A DNA stretch of 64,000 bases from Lophius americanus (GCA_037951165.1 JBBDHG010000153.1:2420001-2484000); one strand, 5' to 3'; counted from the stretch's first letter, positions 25,081-39,526 are shown. Notes: generated by a model from the letters alone, not told the origin. Numbers and translations: made by a program.

Positions 25081-28000
25081 GAGTTCAACTTGGTTCCTTT
25101 TTTTTCAGCGTGAGGATTCTTAAACGCAGAGAAAGAATTTTCACATTTATCTTTCCTGTGGTGTGTCAACGCTGATGGTACATCTGATGATAGTGGAATG
25201 ATGGAATGCCGCTCGAATGCAAAGGAGTGCAAATTAAGTAAAACTGACATCCTGAATGCCATCTACACACTTTACTTCAGTCACACAGACAAGACGGAGT
25301 GCAAATACCATTTCTCATGCATCTTCCACAATCAAAATAGCATTTAGCATTCTTTTATCTAATCACTCCTCTGAATATCCCTTATCGCACCTGCTCGCCT
25401 CCTGAGATACCCAAGGACATTTGCGATATGGAATATTCAAACCGGGTGATTCCTGGAGAGATTTATCATGGCAAATTTCACAGGCGATCCTATTTAGATA
25501 TTCACTTTCTTATAGCGTCTGCGTTTGAACATGCCCCGGCGTGGGATCTCACCCACAGACAGTCACTGCAGATAGCTGGTGTTTGGAGAAATGAAGCCAT
25601 GGTGCACGCAGGGTAAAGGCTTCACAGAGACAAGTTCTCAGGGAGCTGCCAATGTTCTGATCTGCCGTTGCATCTTATCTTTGTGACTTTAGATTAAAAC
25701 GCTCAACATTGGCTCTCCCTTGCTCTGCCAGGCTGAAGACCTGTCTAATTCCCCGAGTGGAAGACCTCTAATCCCCCCGTGAAGTTAGTGGGAGCCCATC
25801 ACGGGCAACAGAACGCACAATTTCCCCTGAAGAATAAGGGAGTGCTCAGAAAATGAATAGTGTCAAAGAGAAACTTGATTGATAATCAGGTCTGACTCTG
25901 CATCTGGGTAGTTGTTTCATTAACACACTATTTGACTGTTCCAGATTTTTAACCCTCCTTCTACTCTTTCTTCTTCCTCTTCTTCTTCTTCTCCTTCAGG
26001 CTCTGTTATCATGATCCAAACACTTGGTTGTTGTGTCTACTTCTCTTGTGGGAAATGGCTGGGACTCAGATCCTCTCGGGTCTGGTTTCATGTCCTGTCA
26101 AAATGAACGAGGAAGAGTTGAAGGCCTGACAATAAGCAGGAAGGAATAAAGGGCAGAAAACCTGGGCAGACAGACGGATGAGCCCCAGGCTCCAGGGCTT
26201 TGACTTTGGCCAAACAAACGTTTATTTTTCAGAGTGTTTTTTATACTGGGATGGATTAAGGCGGATGAGGACCAAAGGCCCCCACCAACACTGCCCATCG
26301 TGATCTAGTCAAAAGGTGCATTGAGAAGAGGGGTCGCACCTGTTAGGGTAGCCCAGAAGAGCAGGACCAGGGTGATATTGAACAGGGCTTTGTGGGTATC
26401 AGAGTCGAAACAATGCCGTCAGCCGGGGCTCATTCATCTTTGATGTTCATTGATGAGGAAACTGGTGGGCCTCAACAGGCCATTGTTTCCTCTAAGTGGT
26501 ACCCATTGATAGCCTGAAAGCAACGTTTGTTTTTAGGCTGTGGCGGGTGGGGCTCATTTTAAAAGGCTTAATGGTGCATTTAACCAGTCCAAAACACTGT
26601 GCTTTGGAGCCCTCCTTGCACCATTGGCTCAGGCCCGTCTTCCTGCCTCCTAACTGGCCTTTAAACAATAATAAAATGCTAATCAGGTGTGAATGGCCAA
26701 CACCGGTGGGCATGATTGTATCATCAATCCCTGGGCTCTTCTGATGGCCTGCTGTGACAAATCAAGACTCAGAAAAGAGAGCATTTGACTGCCGCTTTGG
26801 CATCGCGCTTCCTGTTCCATTCTCCACCTATCTACTCTTTCTTTTTGGTTAAAAAAAACAACCTGGATAGCCTTCATAAAGTGCATTTCTCATGCTATTG
26901 TTCATCTAATCATATCCTCTCCAACAATTTCAGGATGTGACAAGATAAGATATGGAATATTAATGGCATATCGCCTCATCTCAAATTATGAAAACGCGTG
27001 GATGTGTGTGTGGGGGGGGGGGGCTATGGCAGAAATGGAAATCAATTTGTGGCGTTTCCATTTTGTATATTGCCTTGAAAAGCAAACAGTAATTTTCCAT
27101 GTTATCTACCTCAAAACCTATTACAATCAGGTTAATTTAGTGGCACCGGTTTCAAAACGCTATCTTTTCGTCCTATCAACTCATGTCTTTGAGTGCTCTC
27201 TCCGTCTGTAAGGTGTGAATGTTCAAATTTAATATCATGTCAGATAACGTATCTGACTGATGCATGATCTTGGATATTGGTCGTGGAATCATGGCCGCGT
27301 AAACGCCATATCAATTCAATGCAATTGTAATAAGCTTCTACGTGGCCAGCCTTTGAATACGTGCGTGAAACTGTGCTGCAGAAGAAAGTCCTTATGACCA
27401 TTGCCGTTAAATGCATAATTGTTTGTCATTCAGCTTTTGGCCTTACCTCACAAGCCCAAGTCTTGGTATTCATACTTTTCTTTTCATCATAATTAATAAG
27501 GAACTCCACCTTGTGCAATGGGCACACTCTTGAAACTTCAAATGTAAATTTTGTATAGTTAACGGTTTTGTTATCAAAATGGTCGACAAGTTTTGAAAGC
27601 CTCAAATCTCGTGAAGAATGCTGGAGCCGCATGCTCATAATTTACCACTATAGATCCTGAATTCATGAATATGAATGTTTCTTCCTCAAGAGCTGAACCC
27701 TATTGCTGAAAAAGATAATAAATCAAGGACTCTTGCCTTATTTCACCACAGAGGTGTATCAAGGATGCACAGACACATCTTTCCTTAAATAAGTGTCTCT
27801 GTTTACACCTTCCAAGTGCTGGAAGAAGAAGTTCTCTCAGAGATTCTCTTCCTCTCCCTCATGATTGTTTGCTAGCTTGTTTTACTTGGATTCTTAAATG
27901 ATGGGCTCATATGGATTCCCAGATTTTGTTGACGTGCGTGGCCACGCACTGGTTGGCGGTGTCCTTAAGCGTGAGGAGATATGCGACAGCTATCAAATAT

Positions 28001-29620
28001 TTCTATGTCTTGTATAAATGATGGTGGATGGGAGAGGAAGTTTGGAATCTTCACTCCTCATTTGTGGTTCAATTGTGGAGTGTGTATTGCCTGTTTTCCC
28101 GGAAAGAAAATAGATGGCTTTGTCACTCAGTATGCATACACCGCTGGTTTGTTGTACGCCGTCAACGGAAATGATAGCAATTCTATTTGTCTTATGAGGA
28201 AGACATTTCAGAGTCTGAATAACAGATTTCATGTAAGGGATTGTTTTGTCCATTCTGAAGTTATTTTCTTCAGACATTATATGATACGTCTCTGAGAAAC
28301 ATTTTTCGAATGCTGAGACTGTTGTCACGATGCGATGCGTTGAGAGGGAAGAAGCTCTGACGATCACATACACCTAAGAACGAGGAAGGTAACATTCCCC
28401 GGATACTTGCAGGTAATTATGAGCTACTCATCCGGGACTAATAGTAGACTGCAGGGATTACAATTTGTCTCGTTATCCACGGTGGCAGATCTTCATACAT
28501 GCAGCCCATCATCATCTTCCTTGCAGTCTCATATCATCCAGCACTTGAGTCAAACATATATTTCTATCGAGGCGCGGGAGAATAGCATCCTCCGTATAGC
28601 GCAGCGGAGGTGTGTCCCCTTCTATCTTCACAAGAGAGGGAGAGAGAAAAGGGGGTGCCCTTACTCTTTTGTTCACTCCACTCTCTAACTGGCAGTGTTT
28701 GACTTCCCCCAGCCAGGAGTGGGTAATTCCGGATCCCTGTGTGAGGTTGTTAGATCACTGAGGCCCAAGACAGCACCATTCTTTGCAGACCCTTGACAGC
28801 AAATATGTGGTAATGATATTGTCTCCTGCTGGGTAATAACACACAATTCAGACTGCCACATACTGCAGTCGCTGGGGAAAAAATGGAAGGGAGAGAAAAA
28901 AGAATATCAATGAAGTACTGGAAGAAAATGACCGGAGAAATGTCTTAAACCTGAAGTGCCGTGTTGAAAAAATTCACTCCTGCAGGACAGTGCAGTGAGA
29001 GAAACTGTTTTATTCCAATGTGGCAGAGCAACAGCAAGCAAAGTGGTTTTCAGGCAAATGCCCATTTCTCTGGTGATGAACATTGTGTTTTCAGCTGGTC
29101 TGGTTGTTCAACAAAAGCCACGGCTCCAAATGACTGAAGCCCTTTGTTCGCTTAAAACTGCATAGTTAGTGTTTTGTATAAACAGCATTTTCCTACTATG
29201 GAGACCTTCCATTGTTAACCAGACCACACTGGCAGCTTCAACCTTGACCTTTGTGTTGCTCCACTTGGTACTTGGCTTGTAACTGTCAACACCATCCATC
29301 ACAGGCCAATCAGGGGCTGGGATGGGGGTTGGTCCCCCTGCTGTACTGTGGCAATTGTGGCATCTGATCCTTAATGTGCGTGAAGTAGACAAGGCCTTTG
29401 CACAATGCATCAAGCTTCAGGGGGTCTCCACTCTGCATGTCTATTAGTCTCCCGCTGTGCCCCTAGCTGCCTGGAAGTATTCCTAGGGATAAGTTGTTAT
29501 AAAAATGTAATGGCTGCGTGCCTCCAAGATACTGGCTTCAGCCTTCCTGAGGCCCAGGGTTGGCTGTCAGTCAAAGCCCACACCTGTCAGATAGTATGTT
29601 CAGTAAGTCCAACACACCAC
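25081..29620. other. Intergenic stretch, largely unique sequence
   Basis: No exon was recognised. A CTT-rich tract lies at 25965-26000 and a G run at 27012-27022. Open frames of up to 126 codons have no recognisable protein features. Confidence 0.4.
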
Positions 29621-29624
29621 TTAT

Positions 29625-30160
29625 CCTAATAAGCATTATACTACCCCAACTGGCACGTGTTTGGGTGGGATATTTTAAGGGGCAAATGAATATTTTCTCC
29701 ATGAAGTTGATGTGTTGGAAGCATGGAAAATGAAGAAGCGTTACGATCTGAGTAATTTTGCCAAAGGCCAAATTGTGACGGCAAAACAAATGGGTCAGAG
29801 AATCTCCAAAACTCTCTCTTGATGGGTGTTACATTCTGCAATGGTTAGTACATACATAGAGCTGTCGAGGGAAGGATAACCAGAGAATTGGCGCCTGGGT
29901 CATTGGTGCCTACGGCAAGCCAGGGTTGGCAGTGAGATGCTTTGGGTAATTTTCTGCTGGGAACTCAATACAATAAAAAATTTTTAGTATATATTGGAAA
30001 GACAAGTTGGATCCATGGAGGCCCCACCCTACAATACACAGAAGGATTAGAAGGAGAAGTCTTGGTACCAGATAGTTTTGTGGAGTCCATGCCTCAACAG
30101 GTCAGAGCTGTCTCGACAATATTAGGTAGGTGTTTTAAATGTTATGGCTTACACTTCTTA
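29625..30160 (+). mobile_element. Decayed Tc1-like transposon with two internal deletions
   Basis: The plus strand runs through TGAATATTTTCTCCATGAAG, GATCTGAGTAATTTTGCCAA, GGGTCAGAGAATCTCCAAAA, CAGTGAGATGCTTTGGGTAA, TTCTGCTGGGAACTC, TCCATGGAGGCCCCACCCTA, TTTTGTGGAGTCCATGCCTC and CAACAGGTCAGAGCTGT. This is the order of a fish Tc1 transposase gene I recognise (DDE family, cut-and-paste at TA). The 3' terminus contains AATGTTATGGCTTA and the 5' side a worn AAGCATTATACTAC, consistent with eroded inverted ends. Two jumps, near 29915 and 29975, remove most of the catalytic region, and frames are broken. About 0.54 kb remains of an element that is usually well over 1 kb. Confidence 0.85.
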
Positions 30161-31430
30161 AAACACTAATAAAAACAGCTATGAAGGATATTTCAGCAAT
30201 ATTTAGCTCCGGTTGAACCCTCTCTCACGCTGTCAAAACAATCTTCTCTGCTAGTGTCCATGATCTTAGATACAGACTTCACCTCTCTGTAGAGCCGGAG
30301 AGGGAGGAAGAGAGAGAGAGTCTCTTTCTCCAGATTCATAGATTTCACTGCCCAAGCAGCATTGTAAGTTGGACAGAAATAAATGAGAGCACCATGTAAA
30401 AAAGGTAGCCTTGATACTGTGCGACTGGGTGCAAAAAGGAGGCACGTTGAAACGGAAGAATTCCTCTTTTCTATCAGCCCCTCCGCTCACGAGTTGAACC
30501 AGGCATTCAAAAAGGTTCAATCTCAGCCGCTCAGATTTGCATAACACAGACAGATGAACTCAAGTGATTGAATTGGGCTAGGTGAAGTGAAAAAACAGAA
30601 ATGAAAATGATTTTCCGAGCGAATTAGGAAATGATGGAAACGGCAAAGGGTATATTATTTATTTTTCACACTGAAATAATTACGGAATTAACCTTTCCTT
30701 CCTGTGTGACAGCCCTCTACACTCTCTTTGTCACTGTGAATTTGATGGATTGGACTCTCTTGGAAAAAAACTTGACTCTTTTGACTAATAGCAGCATTAG
30801 CTATTATCTCCATGGAGGCTAGTCCCAGTCACCGCCAAACCTGACATTATTCAACCGCTGGTCCAAGCCGGTCGTCTGATCTGCATCTCCAGTCTGACGT
30901 CAAATTTTGTTGTCCATTAGTGATGTAACATAAAAGTCCATACAGCTTCAGAGTGACTGGCAGTGGCCACTATAGTGTCACAACACTGCAGGAGAGGAAA
31001 AAACCATTTCATGGTTCAGGCTGTGGTTAATGTGCTGCTGTAATCTTTAGAGAGGCCTGGCTTTTTTGGTTCAGAATTTCACAGAATAAGGGGTTGGACT
31101 ATCGTAGGCTCAGGCAAATTAATCATTAGACTGAAAGGTGGTTCGAAGCGATCCAATGGGAATGGACCATGGTGAAAGTTTGCCTGTTTTTTGTGTGTGT
31201 GTGTTTTCGGTTGAGCGACTACATTCTTGGAAAAGGTTTGCGGCTTTCATTTTGTTGCTGCATGTGCTGACCTCAGCTGGGTGTGTATACATTCACCTGA
31301 CTGTGCAGTACGTTTGAGAGGGGTATACTTTACTGAGTGTACCTTTTGCGTGTGTGTGTGTGTTTGTGTGCTGTTCTCACAACGTCAGGTAAGCTCCTCT
31401 AATTGCTGCAAGGTGCATTAGCACTCAGCC

Positions 31431-31483
31431 ATCTCTCTCTCTCTATCTCTCTCTCTCTATCTCTCTCTCTCTCTCTCTCTCCT
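31431..31483. repeat. (CT)n microsatellite
   Basis: A CT run interrupted by two CTAT units. Confidence 0.96.
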
Positions 31484-34400
31484 CGGGTCTTTGTTTTTCC
31501 TTTCAGTGCCAGTTTGCGGGCCAGGAGACAATCAGACCAGAAGGGTCATTTTCTGCAAGAGCTCACCCCCCCTTCCTCAAAGCCTCACCGCTGATGGGCT
31601 CATGCTCGACAGGAACCCTAAATTAACACTTGACGTCGTCAAGGCTCAGCCCTGATGAGGCCGCGGAGAGACAAAATGTCAGAAAACAAACACTCTATCA
31701 TTTTTGCTTCATTTCCTCCACTGCCGGAGAGACACACTCATGTGGAGGGCTTGAGAGGGTTGCAGTGACATTCACTTCCCTATTTGTCGATGTGGATCAG
31801 CCCTGCTGCCTGTGGACCGAGGTGACAGGTTGAGACCAAATATAAATGGAGGGTTGCTTAGTTGGAGCTTCAGTAATTGCTATCATGAAGCAAGGGGGGA
31901 GAGAATCGAATTATTTGACACCTGTTGGACTAATATCCAATTAATTGAACTCCCATCTCTTTCAATTTTAACCCACCAAGCCGGACATTTGAGTCAAAGC
32001 GTAACTATATGTATCTTAATTAAAAAAAATAAAACTTTATTTCCTTGGATTCGGATTGCATTCACATCCATGCTCCAAGTAAATAATTCATCTTCCTGAG
32101 CAGAAAAACAACACCACTTGTAATTATTCCCCAATGGGCATGTGGACAACACTGGGACTCAGCACTGTGGAAGAGTATGATACTATTTGAAGCCTACTTC
32201 AAACGCAGTGCCCCCAGCGAGTTACAACAGCGCTGGCGTCTAGTTTATTGTTTGCTTTATCTCTTTGTTGCGGGAGAGTTTGTTTACAGGAAAGGGATTG
32301 GAGGTTTGGTGATCTGAGAAAATTGCAACAGAAAGTACTTCAGATTGGGAATGACAGTAATTAGCAGGCTCTTAAATGAGGAATGCTCTCCTAATGTTTT
32401 TGTTTACCAGGGGCAGCTGATCTGTGACCCGTTGCGGGGGCGGCCCACAGGCAGGTTAAAATCACTTGTCAAGCCAGAGATCATCATTATGAGTTTACAA
32501 TTGGTCAGTGTTGAGGAACAATCAACGCAGCTGCAGGTAGACACTCTAATACCAGACTGCGCTGTGAGGTTTTGTGGGTAATTAGGTATTAATAGTTGTG
32601 TTTTCCAGAGTGGACAATTTAAAAATACAAGTGCTTTTAGGTGTCTGTTTTGTTTTGTTTGTATGTGGTCATGCTAATGTTTCGGAACATATTTTTCAAG
32701 CTCAACTGAACCGCCTGCCATTAATCTCCGCGTCTACACTGAAGCATATGTTCCCTGACACTCATAAGGAGTCGATTAAGAATCTGCTGCTGTGCCCAGT
32801 TACTCAGTCAGTGATTACATTTCACTGGAGGATAATATCCAGGTAAATTAAGATTTTCGATTTAATTCAGACCTGGTTTTCGCCGCATCTCCATTTCATA
32901 TCATGAAACAATTGAGATCTTATCATGGATTAAAGTGGGGGATATTACACCTAATTTAAAATATGCACATTTTCACTTGAACGCTCGGCTTAGGCATCCA
33001 CCGTGATATTGTGAAAAAAGAGAGCGAGACAATAAATTCCTTAGGCGCAAAACTAGAAAAGCTACTAATTCATCACACTGGCGGGGAAATTCAGGCCAGA
33101 AACATAAAGAGATCTTGGGTAAGGTGGAGGGAGGCGGCGAAGGAAAAGGAGACGCCAAAGGAGCAAAGAGCAGACAGGAAGTTGATAAACAGCAATGTGG
33201 GTGCCATGGTAGCCAGGTGACAGTATAACAAAGTTGTACTTGTTTAAAATGGAAATCTTCCCTGACTCGCTCCCTCTTGCCCTCCCTCCCTCTCTCCTTC
33301 ACTCCTTCCCTCCCCCAGAGCCCGTTGCGAACGCTAAGCTCCGGCATCTGAAGTGGCAACACTTGAGATGGTGAAAGTGACAACATCTTAACATAAGCTG
33401 AGGGGCGAAAGTGAAAGTCAGTGCAAACCCCGAACCAAGCTCTGCTTCCACCCACATCCTTCACCCCTACTCTGTCATCCGTCTCACACCCCGCCCCCAT
33501 GTCTGATCCACATAGTAACCCCGCTGTGCTACCATCAACAGCCAAAGAAATACAAGTAAAGAGAAGAATTGAGACCACTACCCAGGATTCAAAGTAGGAG
33601 GCAAAATCAGAGAAGAAAGGAGGAATCTCTCTCAGTCTCCAGTCTGTCTCGACAAGTTTCACTGTCATCCTGGGTACTTCCTTACACTTCCAGTCACAGG
33701 TGCTTCCCGACAGAACTGGACGCATGTAATCCGCCCAAATCCAGCCTCTTCCGAGGGGTGTAAAACCAGGAATGTTCTGTGGGGGTCACTGGATTAGACA
33801 GAATTCATGGTGGTAGCTTGGCTTGAGAGGCAGAATTAGCGGAGTCGGGGAAAAAAGGGAGAGGAGACTGAACTGGTTTTGTATTAAAATGAGCTTACCA
33901 GGTGGTCTCTCTCCCAAAAGTGGACACAGTGTGTCAAGTAATCTGAAAAGCCCCTGGGTGTTTGTTGCTCATTGGCCAGAGGCCTGGTAAAAAAGGGAGA
34001 GCGAGGGACTGAGAGAAAGCGAAAGAAAGAAGGGGGGGGGGGGCTGGCTAGGGAGGTGGCGCTGATGTGGCCATTGAGGCCTCAGTGAAATGTCTGTCAG
34101 GCTTGGTTTACCACAACCACAGCAGTGATTAGGCCTCTTTTGATGACGGGTTTAGTTTTCTGTCCATTGGCAAGAAAGTGAGAATGGACAAGAGGGAGGG
34201 GCAGGGGAGCGGGGTTGGGTTGCATTGGGAGACTCTAAGGGTGGGCGTTGATGCACTGTTGCAGGAAAATGGGAGGGGTGGAGATGGTGGTGGCGGTGGT
34301 GGAGGGGGGGTGTATATTAATGTCTTGCACCAGGGAGCTCCTACGTAATTTCCCAGTGGGTCGTGAGGTCAGGTTTGTATTTAGTTAGTGGTAATGATCT

Positions 34401-35055
34401 CGTTAGGGATCTGAATGGACCACCGTCTAAGCCCATTGAGGACAGCGAGTGTGCCTCCCCATCCCCCACCTTTGCTTGCCTTGTGTGGGCTTACATAGCC
34501 CGTGAACTGTGATTAATGGACTTCCAGGGCTTAATAACTTGCAAAACAGTATTAAACAAGGGAGGCCCCGGGACAATCGGAGAGGCTACCCAGGCGGAGT
34601 AGGAGGTGGCTGTAAACAGTGCCCAGCAACAATTGCAATGCATGGAATTAATTGAGATGGGCCACTCACAATGCTACAGCTGGCTAGTGGCAGGGAGCCA
34701 GGCCTGGGAGAAAGCTTCACTGGTGCTTCCAGGTGGCCCAGAGCAGGCCGGGCCTTTTCAGTTTTGTAAGTGTTAAAAAATAGGAGGGGAGAAAGGCTAC
34801 ATTTGTGATGGGGAGACAGTGAGAGGAAGCCATTGAGCAGAGACAAGAAAGAGATTAAAGAGCACAGAGAGTGATAAGCAGATAATAGGGGGGCACATTC
34901 AATGGAACAAGTAATCCTTGACACGCAAGCACAAATATGAAGCCTTTTGTCTCTTGTGTCTAATTCAAGGCAGAATGTGTAAAGTGGCAAAACAAGAATA
35001 GTGATCCACATTAACACAGTACACAGAGACAGATAAAACACTCATCTGTCCAAGA

Positions 35056-35058
<3 letters not shown>

Positions 35059-35095
<37 letters not shown>

Positions 35096-35096
35096 A
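35059..35096. repeat. (CA)n microsatellite
   Basis: About 16 CA units, then TACACA. Confidence 0.97.
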
Positions 35097-37614
35097 AATA
35101 CAGGCATCTCATCAGCAGTTACCCCTCAACACCCTTCCCACATCCCTTGGCCGTCTTATATTCTTTTTTCCCACCCTTGTGCCCTCTTGTCTGGAAACAA
35201 ATGATCCCAGCATGGAGTCATGATTACTGATGTGTTCAGACCACCCTCCACTCTGTCAAACGCTTGTCTTTTCTCCCAGACATCGGTGTGCATTTTATGC
35301 CTGTATAATGTATCTCAAATTTGTGAATATAAGCAATGGGACCACTTGTGAAAGGGAGGGAAAAGTACCTTTTAATGGACATGAATGACATTCTAACTAA
35401 CCGGTTTATATTTTTGAAGTAAAATTGTAAACCTGATTGAGATGTTTTTTTTATGTGAGAAAACAATTTTGAGGAAACAATGCAAAGGTAACAAGGGAAA
35501 AAAATATATAATGGTAAGTTAAAGTAACCATCAAGCAATTTTGAAAAATATTTGGTTTGAAAGTTGGTAGTGTCTCCACCATAAAGCTTTGTTTTTACTG
35601 GTTAATCTCTTCAAAATGTACTAAAATATCATCATGAGAAAATAAACTTTTAAATACAATAGATAAAAACAGAGAAAATTCGAGGAAAAACCTAAATAAA
35701 CCACATTGAGATAATTTTTTTTTAGTTTTAATCTGTTTGCATTATACAGAAGGAAAGAAAAATAAATTATGGCAAAAAAAAAGAAAAATAATCAATGGAG
35801 CTTAGTTGTTTCTACTGTTTGACATTCTCTCCAGTGTGTTTGGCTTCTCTCAGCAGTGACTCATCTCCAAAGGAGGTCAACCTAATCTGCTTATCTTCAC
35901 AGACAAATTGGACAAAAGCTCGCTTTCCCATTCACTCTGGTGTATTAGTCCGAGATGTCTCCAAAATATTTACCCAAACCCTTCACTCGATCAGCTGCTG
36001 TGAGGTTACGTATGTCTGATGTGTGCGTGTGTGTGCGTGTGGAAGTTGAAAGTGAGAATTCCAAACATCTGAGAATTTGAACTTCAGACATTGATTGATC
36101 AGATTTTACATGTTAATTCAAGATGGTGTTACAAAAGTAGATGCACTTACAAAAAGCTATGACATTTCATACGCATGCTTAGGAATACATACTCTTGCAT
36201 TATCTCTCTATCTCCAACTCTCACCTCACAGCTGTCGCCAGTACCCGCCTCTCCCACTCATGCTCTCTCGCATCAGGCTGTGGGTGCAGTGGGGGCCTTG
36301 GCCCTCTCGAGCCCGAGAAAGGGATCTGCTGCTGTGCTAAGCCTCGCTCCCAACCTCCTCCTATCATGAATAATGGAGGAGAGAAATACATTTATCTTTT
36401 AATAGCCTCGTCCCCCTGACTAACTCTGTTCAGTCTGACCCAAACTGCTGCAGCACCGGGCTGAGGTGTCTGACCCCCCCCTCCTCCCCGTGCCACACTA
36501 CCCTACCCGTGATTGTCTCCGCTCCTTTTGAAGTTGGGCGCCTCTTAGTGTCCTAGAGATGGGTAATCAGGCTTGATTTTGGAAGGGTCAGGGCATCTTT
36601 TGAAGGGGCGGTCATACCCAAGTTCAACGAAGAAGGGCTACGCTCACAGTCCGCGTAAGAATGATTGTAATTTCATCGGACATTTTCAATGTACAGGTTT
36701 GGATTTAATAGACTGAGATGAATAGAACCTCTTGGTTGTGCTTCAATTAAGGTAGCAAAATATTCAAAAAAAAAAAAAGAAGAAATAATGAGAAATTTTA
36801 CGCTTACTTGTATTCTACTTACATGGTATGTTATTAATTTAAATGTGAAGTGTTATGATAATAGAATAAAAATAAATATCAGACTGGATTATTGAGACCA
36901 TGTGGGCTACACAGTATTTCACAATCCATTTTTTCATAAACTCCTGCCTCCAAGACTAATATGTTAATTTTCAAGACACTAAATGTAATATATGCCCTTG
37001 TGTATATAACTTATGAATATAATTATGCAGAATTTTACATTGAGACAAACAGATTGGTGCACTTGAAACAAACCTAATACAGTTAACATAATCGTTATTA
37101 ACCATAAAACCAGATATGTGCTTGAAATAAAGACATTGCGTCCATCGCTGTTGTCACATTATTTCGAATAAGACGGCATGATTTTAAATCAGCCCAGCCC
37201 TTAATGCGCTACGTATCCATGCACCATAATGCGGGAATAACGCTGTCGTCCTCTGTTTAACTAGGATCAGGAGGATTTCAAGTCCAGCCTCCTCGCTCTC
37301 ATTGCTTACACATCTCTCTGTGTGGACTCTGGAGAAGGCGAGTGGAAGTGGATACCTTAAACCTCTAATTGTCTGCGACGGTGCGCAGGCGGTGACACCT
37401 GCAATAAAACAAACAGGAGAGGAACTTTGACAGCCTGCAGGGGCTTCCACAGTGATTGCATGCTGGATTTCTTGGTCTAAGGAGATGGTTTGTGAAACCA
37501 TTATTCACACAATAATCAGTGGTGATAAACTGCTTTGCCTATCAGAAGGGATGGTATGATTGGGGAAAGGGAGATTTCCCTCACCAGCTATCTGTAGTAT
37601 TACTTAAATAAACT

Positions 37615-37702
37615 ATCCTTCACTGCTTATCCTGTTCAGGGTCACGAGGGCTGGAGCCTATCCCAGCTGACATTGAGCAGTAGGCGGGGTCAACCCTTAT
37701 CC
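37615..37702 (+). mobile_element. Dispersed repeat of the 18.2-kb family, 5' piece
   Basis: CACTGCTTATCCTGTTCAGG, GGGCTGGAGCCTATCCCAGC, TGACATTGAGCAGTAGGCGG and GGTCAACCCTTATCC match the start of the family. The remainder is absent. Confidence 0.7.
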
Positions 37703-38116
37703 AAATGAATTCCTACCATTAAAATGTTTTTATTTTTGAGTGAGGTTCTTTTATTTACGTATGTGTCTTAAACATTAGTCGAAAGAGTCACATGACTCTT
37801 TCAACCCATTACAATATCTTTAATTATTAAATCAAATGTATGGACACATTACATTAATTTTTATTTCAATGCCATGCATATTTAAAACATTGAAAAGTTT
37901 TTATAAATCAATTACAATTCTGAATATCATTTTTATAGATGTGTGTATCCAGTATATACAGTATATACAGAATATATATTTAGTATAGCTTATATAGTTT
38001 TAATGCCTAACAATGACAAAAAATTTGCATATTCATATATTCTGTTCATAAACATATACATGTATAAATACAACTTGATTTCAATTTTAATTGAAGTAGA
38101 CAAAAAATTATAATAA

Positions 38117-38222
<106 letters not shown>

Positions 38223-38787
38223 TGCATATTTATGTATACAACTCTATTTGTAATTTAAATTACATTTATAAATAACTTGTAACTTATCACACAACTGAAA
38301 AACAATATAGGGGAAAAAAAACACACACAGTCTGACATCCCTTTTTTAAGCCAACAAAAACACACTTCTTTCAAACAGGCCTTTTCTACGCCCATTCGTG
38401 ACACACAAATGCACAAACACTCACACACACCATCACAAATCTCTGTTTTCCATACCCATTTACAAAACCCATGCATTACCAGACCCCTCTTACCCACCAC
38501 TCCCCTGCACCCAAAGCCTTCAAGCAGCCCTGGGCTTGTGAAGTCGTGCATCAGTTGCCCAGCGTTGGGGATGAGGCCTTGCTAACCATGGCGGTAGTTG
38601 GGTTCTAGCCAGCAACTCCTCAGCTCCCTGCACTGCTCTATGGAAGGCAGAGAAGCTGAAAGCACCATTTATCATCACTTGTGTGGGCAGCATCACCACG
38701 GCAACGCTCTGGCTGGCAAATGCCACTGCTGTGAATACTAATGAGGCTCTTGGCAGGCCTGTGTTGGCGTCAATGGGGCCAGGGTTG

Positions 38788-38790
<3 letters not shown>

Positions 38791-38843
<53 letters not shown>
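38791..38843. repeat. (TG)n microsatellite
   Basis: About 26 TG units, followed by TATATTTGTGTGTG. Confidence 0.98.
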
Positions 38844-38847
<4 letters not shown>

Positions 38848-39526
38848 TTGTGTGTGCATGCGTGCGACCAAGGCAGTGCTGGGCTCCAGGAGGGCTATAG
38901 CAGAGGTAAACAGTCCAAAAGAAATCAATTAAGTGTTTCCACAGTGTTTGGCAAGCTCTCTAATCTTCAGCACCACATTTTAAAATAAGGGCGGAATCTG
39001 CCTTTAATACCTCCTCTGCTTTCTGCAAGACAATAAACAAGCAGGCAACAATAAACAGCTGAGCACAGCCGAGCTTGACTAAGTCCTCCAGTCTCTACTT
39101 TGAGAAAACACAAGTGAAGTCATTATTCCTGAGTTCTTTGGCGTGCCTCCCCATGAACTCTGCTCTTATAAGTCAACATTGCAGCATTGAACTACATAAC
39201 AGAAATGATTCCACAAAAGGTTATTAGTGAGAAAATTGTGCTGTGCCTTATCCTTTGACTTTATGAAAACGTTACGTGTTCATGCGACAATTGTCATCCA
39301 CGTTTCACTTGCCTGCTTAAAAAAAAAGATAATCCACCATTTTTTGTTGTCGTTCTGTTTGTACCTGGCTATAAAAATGTAACATTTATCCACAACGTGT
39401 GGACATGTCTTTATAATTTCCACTGGCCTTTTCACATTTGCCAGTTACACTGCCAGAGCGTCCCAGATGACACATAAAAGTTTGTTGATTATGTCATACC
39501 TCATGTCCCGATCGTCGTACAACAAT

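Larger units (their letters stand above)
30165..37610. other. Intergenic stretch with regulatory-desert character
   Basis: No coding exon was recognised. The sequence is mostly unique, with simple repeats at 31431-31483 (CT), 34034-34043 (G), 34290-34310 (GGT/GGC-rich) and 35059-35096 (CA), and a pyrimidine-rich tract at about 33267-33318. The longest frame in the window (250 codons, minus strand, 32973-33725) crosses this tract and shows no family features. Homeodomain-type words cluster near 31.87-31.95 kb. Confidence 0.4.

Noticed and set aside
32973..33725. Longest open frame in the window, 250 codons on the minus strand
   Set aside because: It crosses a CCCTCC-rich tract that yields Arg/Glu/Gly and Ser/Pro-rich runs. 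It shows no domain, no signal of codon bias and no exon boundaries. A chance frame in repeat-biased sequence is more likely.
34586..35041. 151-codon minus-strand frame
   Set aside because: It is Leu/Ser-rich with no recognisable motif. It ends beside a CA microsatellite and lies in DNA that otherwise looks non-coding.
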